Assembly (NCBI GenBank): GCA_021823875.1
Contig: JAKAMD010000182.1
Coordinates: 1-7,042, forward strand
Direction of reading: 5' to 3'
Source: Pseudomonadota bacterium
GTDB lineage: Bacteria; Pseudomonadota; Alphaproteobacteria; Rhizobiales; Xanthobacteraceae
Length of the DNA: 7,042 nucleotides
Shown: positions 1 through 5,697 of the stretch, piece after piece
How positions within the stretch are numbered: position 1 is the first letter of the stretch
Layout of the letters: every line of letters begins with the position of its first letter
Notes under the pieces: model-generated
The model's database searches: none
Seen by the model: the letters and a program-made list of their open reading frames with translations, nothing else
Told to the model about the DNA's origin: nothing
Position numbers and translations under genes: made by a program

Positions 1-778
1 GCAGGCGCTCGAGCGCCGCGCCAAGGCGATCGAGGAGGCCGGGCTCGGCATCGGCTGGACCAACGGCGATTACGGGCGCGGGCGCTCCTATCGCTTCCAT
101 GATCCCGACGGCCACACCATGGAGATCTATTACGAGGAGCAGAAATTCGTCGCGCCGCCCGAGCTGCACTCGAACCTGAAGAACCTGCCGCAGAAATACA
201 CCGGCCGTGGCGTCTGCGTGCGACGGGTCGACCATCTGGCGCTGCTCGCCAAGGACGTCCCGGCCAATCGCGCGTTCGGCACCGATCTGCTCGGCTTCCA
301 GCTGCGCGAGCAGGTGCGCTACGAGAACGGCAAGACCGAGATCGGCTCCTGGATGAGCCCGACCGCCATCCACCACCAGCTCGCTTACGTGTTGGACGTG
401 AAGGGCGCGCACGGGCGCCTGCATCACTTCTCGCTCTGGGTCGACAATCGCGAAGACGTTATGCGCGCCGCCGATATCCTGACCGAGAACGGCATCTTCA
501 TCGAGGCCGGTCCCTCCAAGCACAACAACTCGCAGGGCTTCTACCTCTACAGCTACGAGCCCGGCGGCAACCGCGTGGAGATCTATTCCGGCAGCTTCCT
601 GATCACGGCGCCTGACTGGGAGCCGGTGACCTGGAACGAAGAGGAGCGCGGCACCGGCACCTATTGGGGTGCAACGTTACCGGACAGCTTCATCCAATAC
701 GGCACGCCCAATGTGCAGGGCGAGGCGACGGCCAAGTCCCCTGAGATTCTCAAGGAGGCCATCGCGTCCCTGTCGTGA
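1..778 (+). CDS. Extradiol ring-cleavage dioxygenase, catechol 2,3-dioxygenase-like (VOC superfamily), 5' end missing
   Basis: The reading frame is open from base 2, so 258 residues are visible and the first 50 or so of a usual 300-320 residue enzyme lie outside the window. The product would be a cytoplasmic Fe(II) type I extradiol dioxygenase that cleaves a catechol ring next to the hydroxyls. The end of the N-terminal VOC module shows as FHDPDGHTMEIYY. The C-terminal catalytic module carries the expected ligands, numbered in the visible fragment: His78 (RVDHLALL), His142 (LHHFSLWVD) and Glu193 (GNRVEIYSG). Tyr183 lies ten residues before the Glu, and His174 (GPSKHNN) lies nineteen before it. 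These two spacings, and the 51-residue gap from His142 to Glu193, match XylE-type enzymes. All catalytic positions look intact, so it should be active. The substrate cannot be read from the sequence; HpaD-like or other VOC dioxygenases are alternatives. A hairpin with a TTCG loop follows the stop. Confidence 0.88.
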   Translation, partial: QALERRAKAIEEAGLGIGWTNGDYGRGRSYRFHDPDGHTMEIYYEEQKFVAPPELHSNLKNLPQKYTGRGVCVRRVDHLALLAKDVPANRAFGTDLLGFQLREQVRYENGKTEIGSWMSPTAIHHQLAYVLDVKGAHGRLHHFSLWVDNREDVMRAADILTENGIFIEAGPSKHNNSQGFYLYSYEPGGNRVEIYSGSFLITAPDWEPVTWNEEERGTGTYWGATLPDSFIQYGTPNVQGEATAKSPEILKEAIASLS

Positions 779-789
779 TGTCGTGAAGC

Positions 790-809
790 GGCCGCGCTTC
801 GGCGCGGCC
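790..809 (+). terminator. GC-rich hairpin with TTCG tetraloop after the dioxygenase gene
   Basis: A perfect 8-bp stem (GGCCGCGC / GCGCGGCC) closes on a TTCG loop, beginning 11 bases after the dioxygenase stop codon. This is a very stable RNA hairpin. It lacks an immediate T-run. A weaker hairpin (ACCGG / CCGGT, 815-829) and a pyrimidine run CTTCTTCT (830-837) follow. It is most likely a transcription terminator or a 3'-end stabilising element. Confidence 0.55.
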
Positions 810-857
810 AAGATACCGGAATTCCCGGTCTTCTTCTGACGGCATGCATGCTCCGTT

Positions 858-900
858 GCCTCCCCCCGCTTGCGGGGAGAGGCCTTTGGCGTGCGCCAAA
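858..900. repeat. Two adjacent palindromes, rhizobial-type intergenic repeat
   Basis: The first palindrome pairs 858-869 with 872-883 (CCTCCCCCCGC against GCGGGGAGAGG, one mismatch). The second is perfect, TTTGGCG (885-891) against CGCCAAA (894-900). The motif of C-run, GCTTGC, G-run and GAGAGG resembles short palindromic repeats I recall as common between genes in Rhizobiales. That resemblance is from memory and was not searched. The pair lies in a non-coding gap, and a role in termination or mRNA 3' processing is possible. Confidence 0.5.
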
Positions 901-930
901 CCGTTCCTACACAAGAACGAATCATATAAT
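901..930 (+). promoter_or_regulatory. Possible promoter -10 element (TATAAT)
   Basis: TATAAT at 925-930 is an exact match to the sigma-70 -10 hexamer and stands out in very GC-rich DNA. It lies 110 bases upstream of the first start codon of the three-gene run. At the right distance upstream (902-908) there is only CGTTCC/GTTCCT, a poor -35 match. It is the best promoter candidate for the small-protein/cytochrome/flavin-enzyme group, but one hexamer is weak evidence. Confidence 0.3.
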
Positions 931-1040
931 ACGCACAGAGTTATCCTCCGGGTTGCGTTGGCGTCGCTTGGCAATTGCAAGAGGCAGCCGGTTGCGTCAC
1001 CGTTGATCGGCACACCTCTCGCGTTTGCGACAGGATGATC

Positions 1041-1304
1041 ATGCCGACCGCGCATGGCGAACAGCCCTTCCAGAATTTGGCGTGCCGCTGGCATGCGCTG
1101 GCCGAGCGTCGCCTCGCTTACTATGACGAGCTTTATCGCAGCGGTCGCTGGCGGCACTATTACGCCAGCCAGGAAGCGTTCGCCGCCCGCATGCTCGACG
1201 TGATACAGGCAACGAGAATTTGGGCGGACCTCGCCGGCCAGTGGTTGGTCACACTGGAGGCGCAGGCGACCGAGGATCGAGACGATCTACGCTCTGCGGC
1301 ATGA
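1041..1304 (+). CDS. Small conserved protein resembling the TIGR03809 family, function unknown
   Basis: The 87-residue product has no signal peptide or membrane helix. Its central block, WHALAERRLAYYDELYRSGR then WRHYY...AFAARMLDVIQATRIWADL, looks like two amphipathic helices. It resembles the small uncharacterised alphaproteobacterial TIGR03809 family, whose members have a WR.LAE.RL...ELY.SGRWRRYY-like core; this is recalled, not searched. I chose ATG 1041 because AGGA (1032-1035) sits five bases upstream. ATG 1035, in the same frame, has the AGGA abutting it. A much earlier ATG at 975 would add 22 residues of unlike composition. The stop codon overlaps the start of the cytochrome gene (ATGA), so the two are very likely co-translated. 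No function can be assigned. Confidence 0.72.
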   Translation: MPTAHGEQPFQNLACRWHALAERRLAYYDELYRSGRWRHYYASQEAFAARMLDVIQATRIWADLAGQWLVTLEAQATEDRDDLRSAA

Positions 1305-1636
1305 GAACGTTTTTTCCGGTCTTTGTGGCGGCGTTGTCCACGATCGCGGCGCCTGCTGCGAACGGCGCGTCGCCGTCGCCAACCCAGTTGCGACGCGGCG
1401 AGGCGCTGCTCAAAAGAGACTGCGGGGCCTGCCATGCCATCGGGCGGACCGGCGCGAGCCCCGTCAAGGACGCGCCCGCCTTTCGCACCCTGGGCCAACG
1501 CTACCCGATCGAATCCCTGGAAGAGGCGCTGGCGGAGGGCTTCATGTCGGGCCATCCCGACATGCCGGAATTCTCGTTTGACGCCCACGATGTCGGCGCC
1601 ATTATCGCCTACCTGAAGTCCATCCAGCAGCGCTGA
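1301..1636 (+). CDS. Secreted monohaem c-type cytochrome
   Basis: The 111-residue product is a small class I cytochrome c that should act as an electron carrier in the periplasm. Residues 1-23 (MRTFFPVFVAALSTIAAPAA, then NGA) form a signal peptide with an Ala-rich cleavage region near NGA. The haem-binding CGACH spans residues 41-45. The probable distal ligand is Met88 in GHPDMPEF, with Met82 as the alternative. The C-terminal helix DVGAIIAYLKSIQQR is typical of the fold. The start at 1301 overlaps the upstream stop as ATGA and puts the signal peptide at the N-terminus. The open frame extends back to 1220, but that start would bury the signal peptide behind 27 extra residues. No strong ribosome binding site precedes 1301, which fits translational coupling. 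The redox partner is unknown; the downstream flavin oxidoreductase is not a known partner of such cytochromes. Confidence 0.9.
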   Translation: MRTFFPVFVAALSTIAAPAANGASPSPTQLRRGEALLKRDCGACHAIGRTGASPVKDAPAFRTLGQRYPIESLEEALAEGFMSGHPDMPEFSFDAHDVGAIIAYLKSIQQR

Positions 1637-1673
1637 GTCCGCGGGCTCGGCCTTCCACCGAGTTTATTCCCTC

Positions 1674-2774
1674 ATGAGCAGTGTCCTTTTCTCGCCGATC
1701 CGGCTCGCCGGTCTTGAGCTGGCCAACCGTCTGGTCGTTTCGCCCATGTGCCAATATTCGGGCGACGACGGCTGCGCCAATGACTGGCACCTGATGCATT
1801 ACGGCATGCTCGCCAATTCCGGCGCGTCGCTGGTGGTGATCGAGGCGACCCATGTCGAGCGTTGGGGTCGCATCACCCACGGCTGCCTCGGCCTCTACAA
1901 CGACAACAACGAGGCGGCATTGGCGCGCGTGCTGGCGGCTGCGCGCCACGCCGGCAGTGCCAAGTTCGGCATCCAGATCGCCCATGCCGGCCGCAAGGCT
2001 TCCGCGCAGCGGCCTTGGGAAGGTGCCGGTGCGCTCAAAGCGGATCAGGATCCGTGGCCGACCATGGCACCTTCGCCGCTGCCGTGGGGCGAAAGCTGGC
2101 ACACCCCGCGCGAGGTGACCGAAGAGGACATGGAGCGCGTGCGCAGCGCCTTCGTGTCGTCGACCCAGCGCGCGCTGCGTATCGGCTTCGACGAGATCGA
2201 ACTGCATTTCGCGCACGGCTATCTGGCGCACGGCTTCATGTCGCCGGTCTCCAACAAGCGCACCGACCAATATGGCGGCTCGTTCGAGAACCGCCTGCGC
2301 TTTCCCTTGTCGATCGCGCGCGCTGTGCGCGCCGTGGTGCCGAAGTCGGTGCCGCTCGGCGCCCGCATCACTGGCAGCGACTGGCGGCCGGACGGCTTGA
2401 CGCCGGACGACGCCGTTGCCGTCGCCAAGGCGTTGAAAGGCGAGGGGCTCGACTTCATCTGCATCTCCTCGGGCGGCGTCACGGCCGATACCCGCAACCC
2501 GAGTACGCCCGGCTACAACGTGCCGATCGCGGAGCGGGTGAAGAAAGAAGTCGGCATTCCGACCCGCACCGTCGGCCTCATCCTCACGCCCGATCAGGCT
2601 GAGGCGGTGGTGGCGGAGGGCAAGGCCGACATGGTGTCGATCGGCCGCGGCTTCCTCGACGACCCGCATTGGGGCTGGCACGCCGCCAAGGCGCTCGGCG
2701 CCGAAGTGGCGCGTCCGCCGCAATATCAGCGTGCCGGTCCCAAGCTATGGGCGCCGGCGGCGCCGAAGGCATGA
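1674..2774 (+). CDS. NADH:flavin oxidoreductase, Old Yellow Enzyme family, YqjM-like ene-reductase
   Basis: The 366-residue product is a cytoplasmic FMN enzyme of TIM-barrel fold. It should use NAD(P)H to reduce activated carbon-carbon double bonds of enals, enones, quinones or similar electrophiles. The thermophilic-like/YqjM subclass is shown by VVSPMCQYS, with Cys26 and Tyr28 at the same numbers as in Bacillus YqjM. Other motifs are QIAHAGRKAS (101-110), the substrate-binding pair His178/His181 and Tyr183 in HFAHGYLAHGFMSP, KRTDQYGGSFENR (195-207), Arg231, and FMN phosphate-binding SIGRGFLDDP (322-331). Length is close to that of YqjM, slightly longer owing to an insert near residues 112-146. 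The start ATG 1674 gives an N-terminus (LFSPIRLAGLELANR) that aligns with family starts, though its ribosome binding site is poor. It lies 37 bp after the cytochrome stop and may share that transcript. The physiological substrate cannot be read from sequence. Confidence 0.93.
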   Translation: MSSVLFSPIRLAGLELANRLVVSPMCQYSGDDGCANDWHLMHYGMLANSGASLVVIEATHVERWGRITHGCLGLYNDNNEAALARVLAAARHAGSAKFGIQIAHAGRKASAQRPWEGAGALKADQDPWPTMAPSPLPWGESWHTPREVTEEDMERVRSAFVSSTQRALRIGFDEIELHFAHGYLAHGFMSPVSNKRTDQYGGSFENRLRFPLSIARAVRAVVPKSVPLGARITGSDWRPDGLTPDDAVAVAKALKGEGLDFICISSGGVTADTRNPSTPGYNVPIAERVKKEVGIPTRTVGLILTPDQAEAVVAEGKADMVSIGRGFLDDPHWGWHAAKALGAEVARPPQYQRAGPKLWAPAAPKA

Positions 2775-2794
2775 GCACGGGCTCTCAATCCGTC

Positions 2795-2874
2795 ACGCGC
2801 GGGCTTGCCCCGCACATCCATCTGACATCGCAGAAGCTGATGGATTGCCGGGTCAAGCCCGGCAATGACGTTTT
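2795..2874. repeat. Paired palindromic intergenic repeat, possible terminator
   Basis: Two hairpins lie 30 bases apart. The first is GCGGG (2799-2803) with CCCGC (2809-2813). The second is a perfect 9-bp stem, ATTGCCGGG (2844-2852) with CCCGGCAAT (2858-2866), and a TCAAG loop. A TTTT run follows at 2871-2874. The second arm, ATGGATTGCCGGGTCAAGCC and onward, matches my memory of a high-copy intergenic repeat in Bradyrhizobiaceae-type genomes; this was not searched. It lies right after the flavin-oxidoreductase stop, so it could end that transcript, and it directly abuts the broken transporter gene. Confidence 0.65.
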
Positions 2875-3143
2875 CTGATCGCCAATTTCGTTTTCATCGT
2901 CGTCCTGTTTTCCGCGCTTTGCCATGCCGGCTGGAATGCGTTGATCAAGGTCGGGCTCGACCCGCTCTCCACCACCACGCTGATCGTAAGCTACCGCACT
3001 GGCGATCTCGGCCAGGTCTATCCGATCGCGTGCTGTTCGGCGCCTTGATCGCGGTCATCGTGATCAAGGAGCCGTTGCGCGCGGTACGCATCGGCGCGGC
3101 TGCGCTGATCGTATGCGGGCTGGCGCTGATCCGCCTGCAATAA
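2875..3143 (+). pseudogene. Remnant of an EamA/DMT-family membrane transporter
   Basis: Three separated pieces of a roughly 280-residue drug/metabolite transporter are visible. In the frame of base 2878 comes a first membrane helix, FVFIVVLFSALCHAGWNALI, followed by KVGLDPLSTTTLI. It is joined directly to YRTGDLGQVYPIA, which in intact EamA proteins lies in the N-terminal half after further helices. That frame stops at TGA 3049-3051. In the frame of base 3021 the C-terminal helices follow: LFGALIAVIVIKEPLRAVRI, then GAAALIVCGLALIRLQ and TAA at 3143. Roughly two thirds of the protein is gone. At least two deletions are needed, one of them shifting frame at about 3025-3035. No in-frame ATG exists: a TGA at 2866-2868 closes the frame upstream, and CTG 2875 stands where a start would be expected. 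It ends directly against the convergent gene at 3144. I read this as a decayed gene, not a small transporter. Confidence 0.85.
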
Positions 3144-3773
3144 TCAAAGCGCAAGCGCGGGCAACTCGCGCTCCAGCCGGGCGAGATCGCTTTCCGTGTC
3201 GACATCCCAGAGCGGCTCAAGCTCGATCGCCGTCAAGCCCAACGCCGCGATCCGGTGGCGCGTTTCGGCGAGAACTGTGGCTGTACCCCATGTGATGTCC
3301 GCGAAAAGCGCTGCATGCGGTGCCTTCGTGCCGATCAGCACATAGCCGCCGTCTTCGGCCGGGATCAGCACGACATCGGCCTCGCGCAGCGCCTGCGCCG
3401 CCTGCCGCAGATGATCGGCGGTGCGCGCCGGGCAATCGGTGCCGATTACCAGAGTCGGGCCGTTCCCGGCGGCCAGCGCCGCCAACATGCGCGCACCCAG
3501 ATCGCCATCGGGTTGACGCAGGAGTGTGACGCGATGACGCAGGGCAAGCTCGCGGAACGAGGCATGGCGCGGATCGGGTTCGCACCACAGCGTTACCCGG
3601 CCAATACCGGCGGTGAGCGCTGTCTCTACTGCCTGCGTCGTCATGCGTTCTTGCAGGATGGCGGCAGCATGCGCACCGATTGCGGGAATCAAACGGCTCT
3701 TGGCGCGACCGGGGATCGGCGCCTTGGCGAGGATGGCGATAATGGTCCGTGCGCTCATGACAGGCATTCGCAT
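3144..3773 (-). CDS. TIGR04282-type glycosyltransferase-like protein linked to arsenosugar synthesis (DUF2064)
   Basis: The 209-residue product has a nucleotide-sugar transferase fold (GT-A) of the DUF2064/TIGR04282 type. The family is assigned to arsenosugar biosynthesis by its co-occurrence with ArsS; its reaction is not established to my knowledge. Motifs are AKAPIPGRAKSRLIP (16-30), QPDGDLGARM (87-96), GTDCP (111-115), PAEDGGYVLIG (138-148) and WDVDTESDL (189-197), which fit nucleotide and metal binding. The start is uncertain. The frame is open to a TTG at 3803 with AGAGGG seven bases before it. ATG 3773 has a weak GGA six bases upstream. ATG 3767 and 3758 are closest to typical family N-termini. 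I use 3773. The gene points the same way as the arsS unit but is separated from it by a small gene on the other strand, so it probably needs its own promoter or read-through. Its stop abuts the convergent transporter remnant. Confidence 0.85.
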   Translation of the reverse strand: MRMPVMSARTIIAILAKAPIPGRAKSRLIPAIGAHAAAILQERMTTQAVETALTAGIGRVTLWCEPDPRHASFRELALRHRVTLLRQPDGDLGARMLAALAAGNGPTLVIGTDCPARTADHLRQAAQALREADVVLIPAEDGGYVLIGTKAPHAALFADITWGTATVLAETRHRIAALGLTAIELEPLWDVDTESDLARLERELPALAL

Positions 3774-3854
3774 AGTAGGTCCGCGTGTAACGGCGAACGT
3801 CAAATTTCATCCCTCTCATCGCAGGGTTCGGCCGTCGCAAGCGTTGAAGTTTGT
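3774..3854. promoter_or_regulatory. Intergenic space between divergent genes
   Basis: These 81 bases separate the start of the TIGR04282-type gene on the minus strand from that of the small zinc-ribbon gene on the plus strand, so any separate promoters for both should lie here or within the genes. I see no convincing -35/-10 pair, operator palindrome or ArsR-like site in it. Confidence 0.3.
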
Positions 3855-4016
3855 ATGAAAGAGGATGTTTCCCAAAAACGCATTTGCCCCGCCTGCGGCG
3901 CCAGGCAGACCCTGCTAACCGATGTGCGTCAGTGGCAAAAATACGCGCGCGAGCATCCCCATACCGTTTACCTGCGATGTGAGAAATGCGCGCAGGTTCA
4001 GGTTGTTGAGGAATGA
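3855..4016 (+). CDS. Small zinc-ribbon protein, unknown function
   Basis: The 53-residue product carries two Cys pairs, CPAC (Cys11, Cys14) and CEKC (Cys42, Cys45), 27 residues apart, a classic four-Cys zinc-ribbon arrangement. A basic, aromatic middle (VRQWQKYAREHPHTVYLR) lies between the knuckles, as in small nucleic-acid-binding or regulatory ribbons. It has no signal peptide or membrane segment. The open frame extends far upstream to 3255, but that part is antisense to the glycosyltransferase-like gene and of shadow composition; ATG 3855 begins the plausible protein. The ribosome binding site is weak (GAAG at 3846-3849). Its 3' end overlaps the convergent TIGR04283-type gene by 19 bases. 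The protein looks genuine because of the spaced Cys pairs. I do not recognise the family, and metal or arsenic binding by the four cysteines is only a guess. Confidence 0.72.
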   Translation: MKEDVSQKRICPACGARQTLLTDVRQWQKYAREHPHTVYLRCEKCAQVQVVEE

Positions 4017-4723
4017 GGTAGGGGCCTGGCGCCCTGGGCCTCGGTGCCGGTATAGCCATAGGCGTGCGCCAGGCGAGCCGGATCGCTCCCGAAAAAATAC
4101 GCCAACCGCAACAACCACATCAGCAGCAGCATGCGCACCAGGCCGTTCTGGCGCCACCGCCGGCCCGACGGCACGGCGCGGGCGGAGAGGCAGAGCGGGC
4201 GGCTCACCCGCTTCAAGCGGGTCGACAGCGTCACGTCTTCCATCAGCGCGATCGGCGGGAAGCCGCCGACGGCGTCAAAAGCGCTGCGTGTGACAAACAT
4301 GGCCTGGTCGCCGGTGGCGATGCCGGTCAGGCGTGAGCGCAAGTTCATCATGGCGGCAACCATCCGCAGCATCCCGCCCTCATCGAAGCGCACATCGAAG
4401 CGGCCCCAGGCACGGCGGCTGCCCGTGAGGCCTGCCAGCACCAGAGCATCGGCGTTCGGCGGCAACCGGGTGTCGGCATGCAGGAACAGGAGCACGTCCC
4501 CGCGTGCCGCCGCCGCGCCGGCATTCATCTGCGCAGCCCGCCCGCGCGGCGCGTTGAGCACCTGATCGGAGAGAGGCATCGCGCGCGCCGCGGTGCCGTC
4601 GCTGCTGCCGCCGTCGACCACGATCAGTTCGGCACCGCGCGCACGCAAAGGCGCCAATGCTGCGAGCGCCGCCTCGATGCCAGCGGCCTCGTTGAGCACC
4701 GGCATGATGATGGACAACGTCAT
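3998..4723 (-). CDS. TIGR04283-type family 2 glycosyltransferase linked to arsenosugar synthesis
   Basis: The 241-residue product is a GT2-fold inverting glycosyltransferase, and the family is tied to arsenosugar biosynthesis by gene neighbourhood. The N-terminal nucleotide-sugar site is LSIIMPVLNEAAGI (3-16) with VVDGGSSDGT (35-44). GRAAQMNAGA (61-70) and LLFLHADTRLP (78-88, metal-binding His-Ala-Asp) follow. The acceptor side shows TGDQAMFV (137-144), VGGFPPIALMEDV (152-164, probable catalytic ED) and SGRRWRQNG (186-194). A hydrophobic stretch near the C-terminus (198-211) suggests membrane association. The start overlaps the stop of the upstream phosphoesterase gene (ATGA), indicating coupled translation. 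The last 19 bases overlap the convergent zinc-ribbon gene. The likely role is to attach a sugar during arsenosugar formation; the donor and acceptor are not readable. Confidence 0.9.
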   Translation of the reverse strand: MTLSIIMPVLNEAAGIEAALAALAPLRARGAELIVVDGGSSDGTAARAMPLSDQVLNAPRGRAAQMNAGAAAARGDVLLFLHADTRLPPNADALVLAGLTGSRRAWGRFDVRFDEGGMLRMVAAMMNLRSRLTGIATGDQAMFVTRSAFDAVGGFPPIALMEDVTLSTRLKRVSRPLCLSARAVPSGRRWRQNGLVRMLLLMWLLRLAYFFGSDPARLAHAYGYTGTEAQGARPLPHSSTT

Positions 4724-5697
4724 GGCATGCGGGCCCGGGCGATCCGGTAGTCGGGTCCCTCGGCGATACGCTTGAAATAAGCGGTGTGTGCCGGCGAGCC
4801 GGGCGGCCAGCGCCGCAGGAAGCGCGCGAGAAAATCGTCCTGATCGTAGGGGACCGCGAGCGCATCAATATACACGCCATCGCGCAGCAGACCGTAAAGC
4901 GGCGCGTGCGGCGATGGCGTCACGCCGATCCGGGTGATGATGCCGAAGCGTGCGCCAAGGAAATTCGGCATGCCGGCGGCGCCATTATTGATGACGGTCA
5001 GGCGCCCGGCAGGTACCGCAAAATCCCGCAAGGCGGCGAGACAGGTATGGGTGGAGGCGAACAGGTCGATGCGCGATTGCGCCCGTACGTCATTGAGCCA
5101 AGCCCGGTTGGACGACTCGTCAAGCGCATTGCGCGCGAAACGCCAGCCGGCCAGCGCTCCGGCATCGCCATGCACGATGCCGACACGCAAGCCGCCCACC
5201 TGGGCGACCAGATGCATCGGCAGGGCACGCAAACGGGCGCGAGCGGTCGCGGGCACAGCCACGGCAAGTTCGCTGAGAATGTCATTGGAGCGGCGCACTA
5301 CGTCCCCGCTGACCGTTTCGGGATAGGCGCAGCCGCAGCCGGCGCCGATGTCGCTTTCGCGCGCCAGTTCGGTCTCCACATTGCCGCGCACGGCGCGATG
5401 TGACGCGACCCCTTGCTCGATCGCTGCGAACCAGTCCGGCGCGGCGTCGAACCAATGAAAGTCGCCATTGAATAGGATCTGCGCCCGTTCGGCCGCCGCC
5501 ATGTTTTGGATCGTGACCAGTGCGGCATGATTGCCGTAAAGGCCGCCGACGACGTAAAGCGTTTCGGCGCTGAAATCGCTCGCGCGCGCGAACACCGTTG
5601 GCGCATAGGTGTAGTCGTGCGGGCAGATGCGGCCGGCGTTTCCTTCTTCCACCACCGCCGTTTGCGGGCGAGGTGAGGCGCGATGCTGGATGTTCAT
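4720..5697 (-). CDS. Divergent metallophosphoesterase-like protein in the arsS operon
   Basis: The 325-residue product has a calcineurin-like phosphoesterase outline. GGLYGNHAAL (51-60) sits where the DxHGN motif is expected. FNGDFHWFDA (76-85) follows, then VRGNVE (103-108), VGIVHGDAG (172-180), ASTHTCLAAL (214-223) and INNGAAGMPN (236-245). The GD...D, GN, HGD and THT elements fit metal binding. The first motif has Gly52 and Tyr54 instead of Asp and His, so one metal ligand pair is missing and activity may be altered. ICPHDYTYAP near the N-terminus (24-33) and CGC (121-123) add unusual cysteines. The start at 5697 overlaps the arsS stop as ATGA; the frame continues to 5760, but that extension is antisense-like and inside arsS. 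Its own stop overlaps the next start the same way. The likely role is a hydrolytic or accessory step after ArsS, inferred only from the operon. Confidence 0.82.
   Translation of the reverse strand: MNIQHRASPRPQTAVVEEGNAGRICPHDYTYAPTVFARASDFSAETLYVVGGLYGNHAALVTIQNMAAAERAQILFNGDFHWFDAAPDWFAAIEQGVASHRAVRGNVETELARESDIGAGCGCAYPETVSGDVVRRSNDILSELAVAVPATARARLRALPMHLVAQVGGLRVGIVHGDAGALAGWRFARNALDESSNRAWLNDVRAQSRIDLFASTHTCLAALRDFAVPAGRLTVINNGAAGMPNFLGARFGIITRIGVTPSPHAPLYGLLRDGVYIDALAVPYDQDDFLARFLRRWPPGSPAHTAYFKRIAEGPDYRIARARMP

Noticed and set aside
967..981. Near-palindrome CTTGGCAATTGCAAG as a possible operator upstream of the small-protein gene
   Set aside because: The arms do not align symmetrically beyond GCAATTGC, and one 8-bp palindrome in 7 kb is expected by chance.
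844..1038. 64-residue plus-strand frame in the gap after the dioxygenase gene
   Set aside because: It begins inside the palindromic repeats, lacks a ribosome binding site and shows no domain.
1220..1300. Longer start for the cytochrome c gene
   Set aside because: It would put 27 residues before an otherwise typical signal peptide and overlap the upstream gene heavily. The ATGA start at 1301 is better.
1602..2723. Long open frame of 373 residues on the minus strand opposite the flavin oxidoreductase
   Set aside because: It is Arg/Ala/His-rich shadow sequence produced by GC-rich codons of the real gene, with no recognisable motif.
2771..2878. Short reading frame of 35 residues overlapping the flavin-oxidoreductase stop as ATGA
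   Set aside because: Most of it is the palindromic repeat read as protein (ending LMDCRVKPGNDVF). The same peptide pattern arises wherever this kind of repeat is translated, so it is not evidence for a gene.
3217..4059. 280-residue minus-strand frame running through the TIGR04282-type gene
   Set aside because: It is a different frame of the same strand with Arg/Ser/His-rich composition. The overlapping frame carries clear family motifs.
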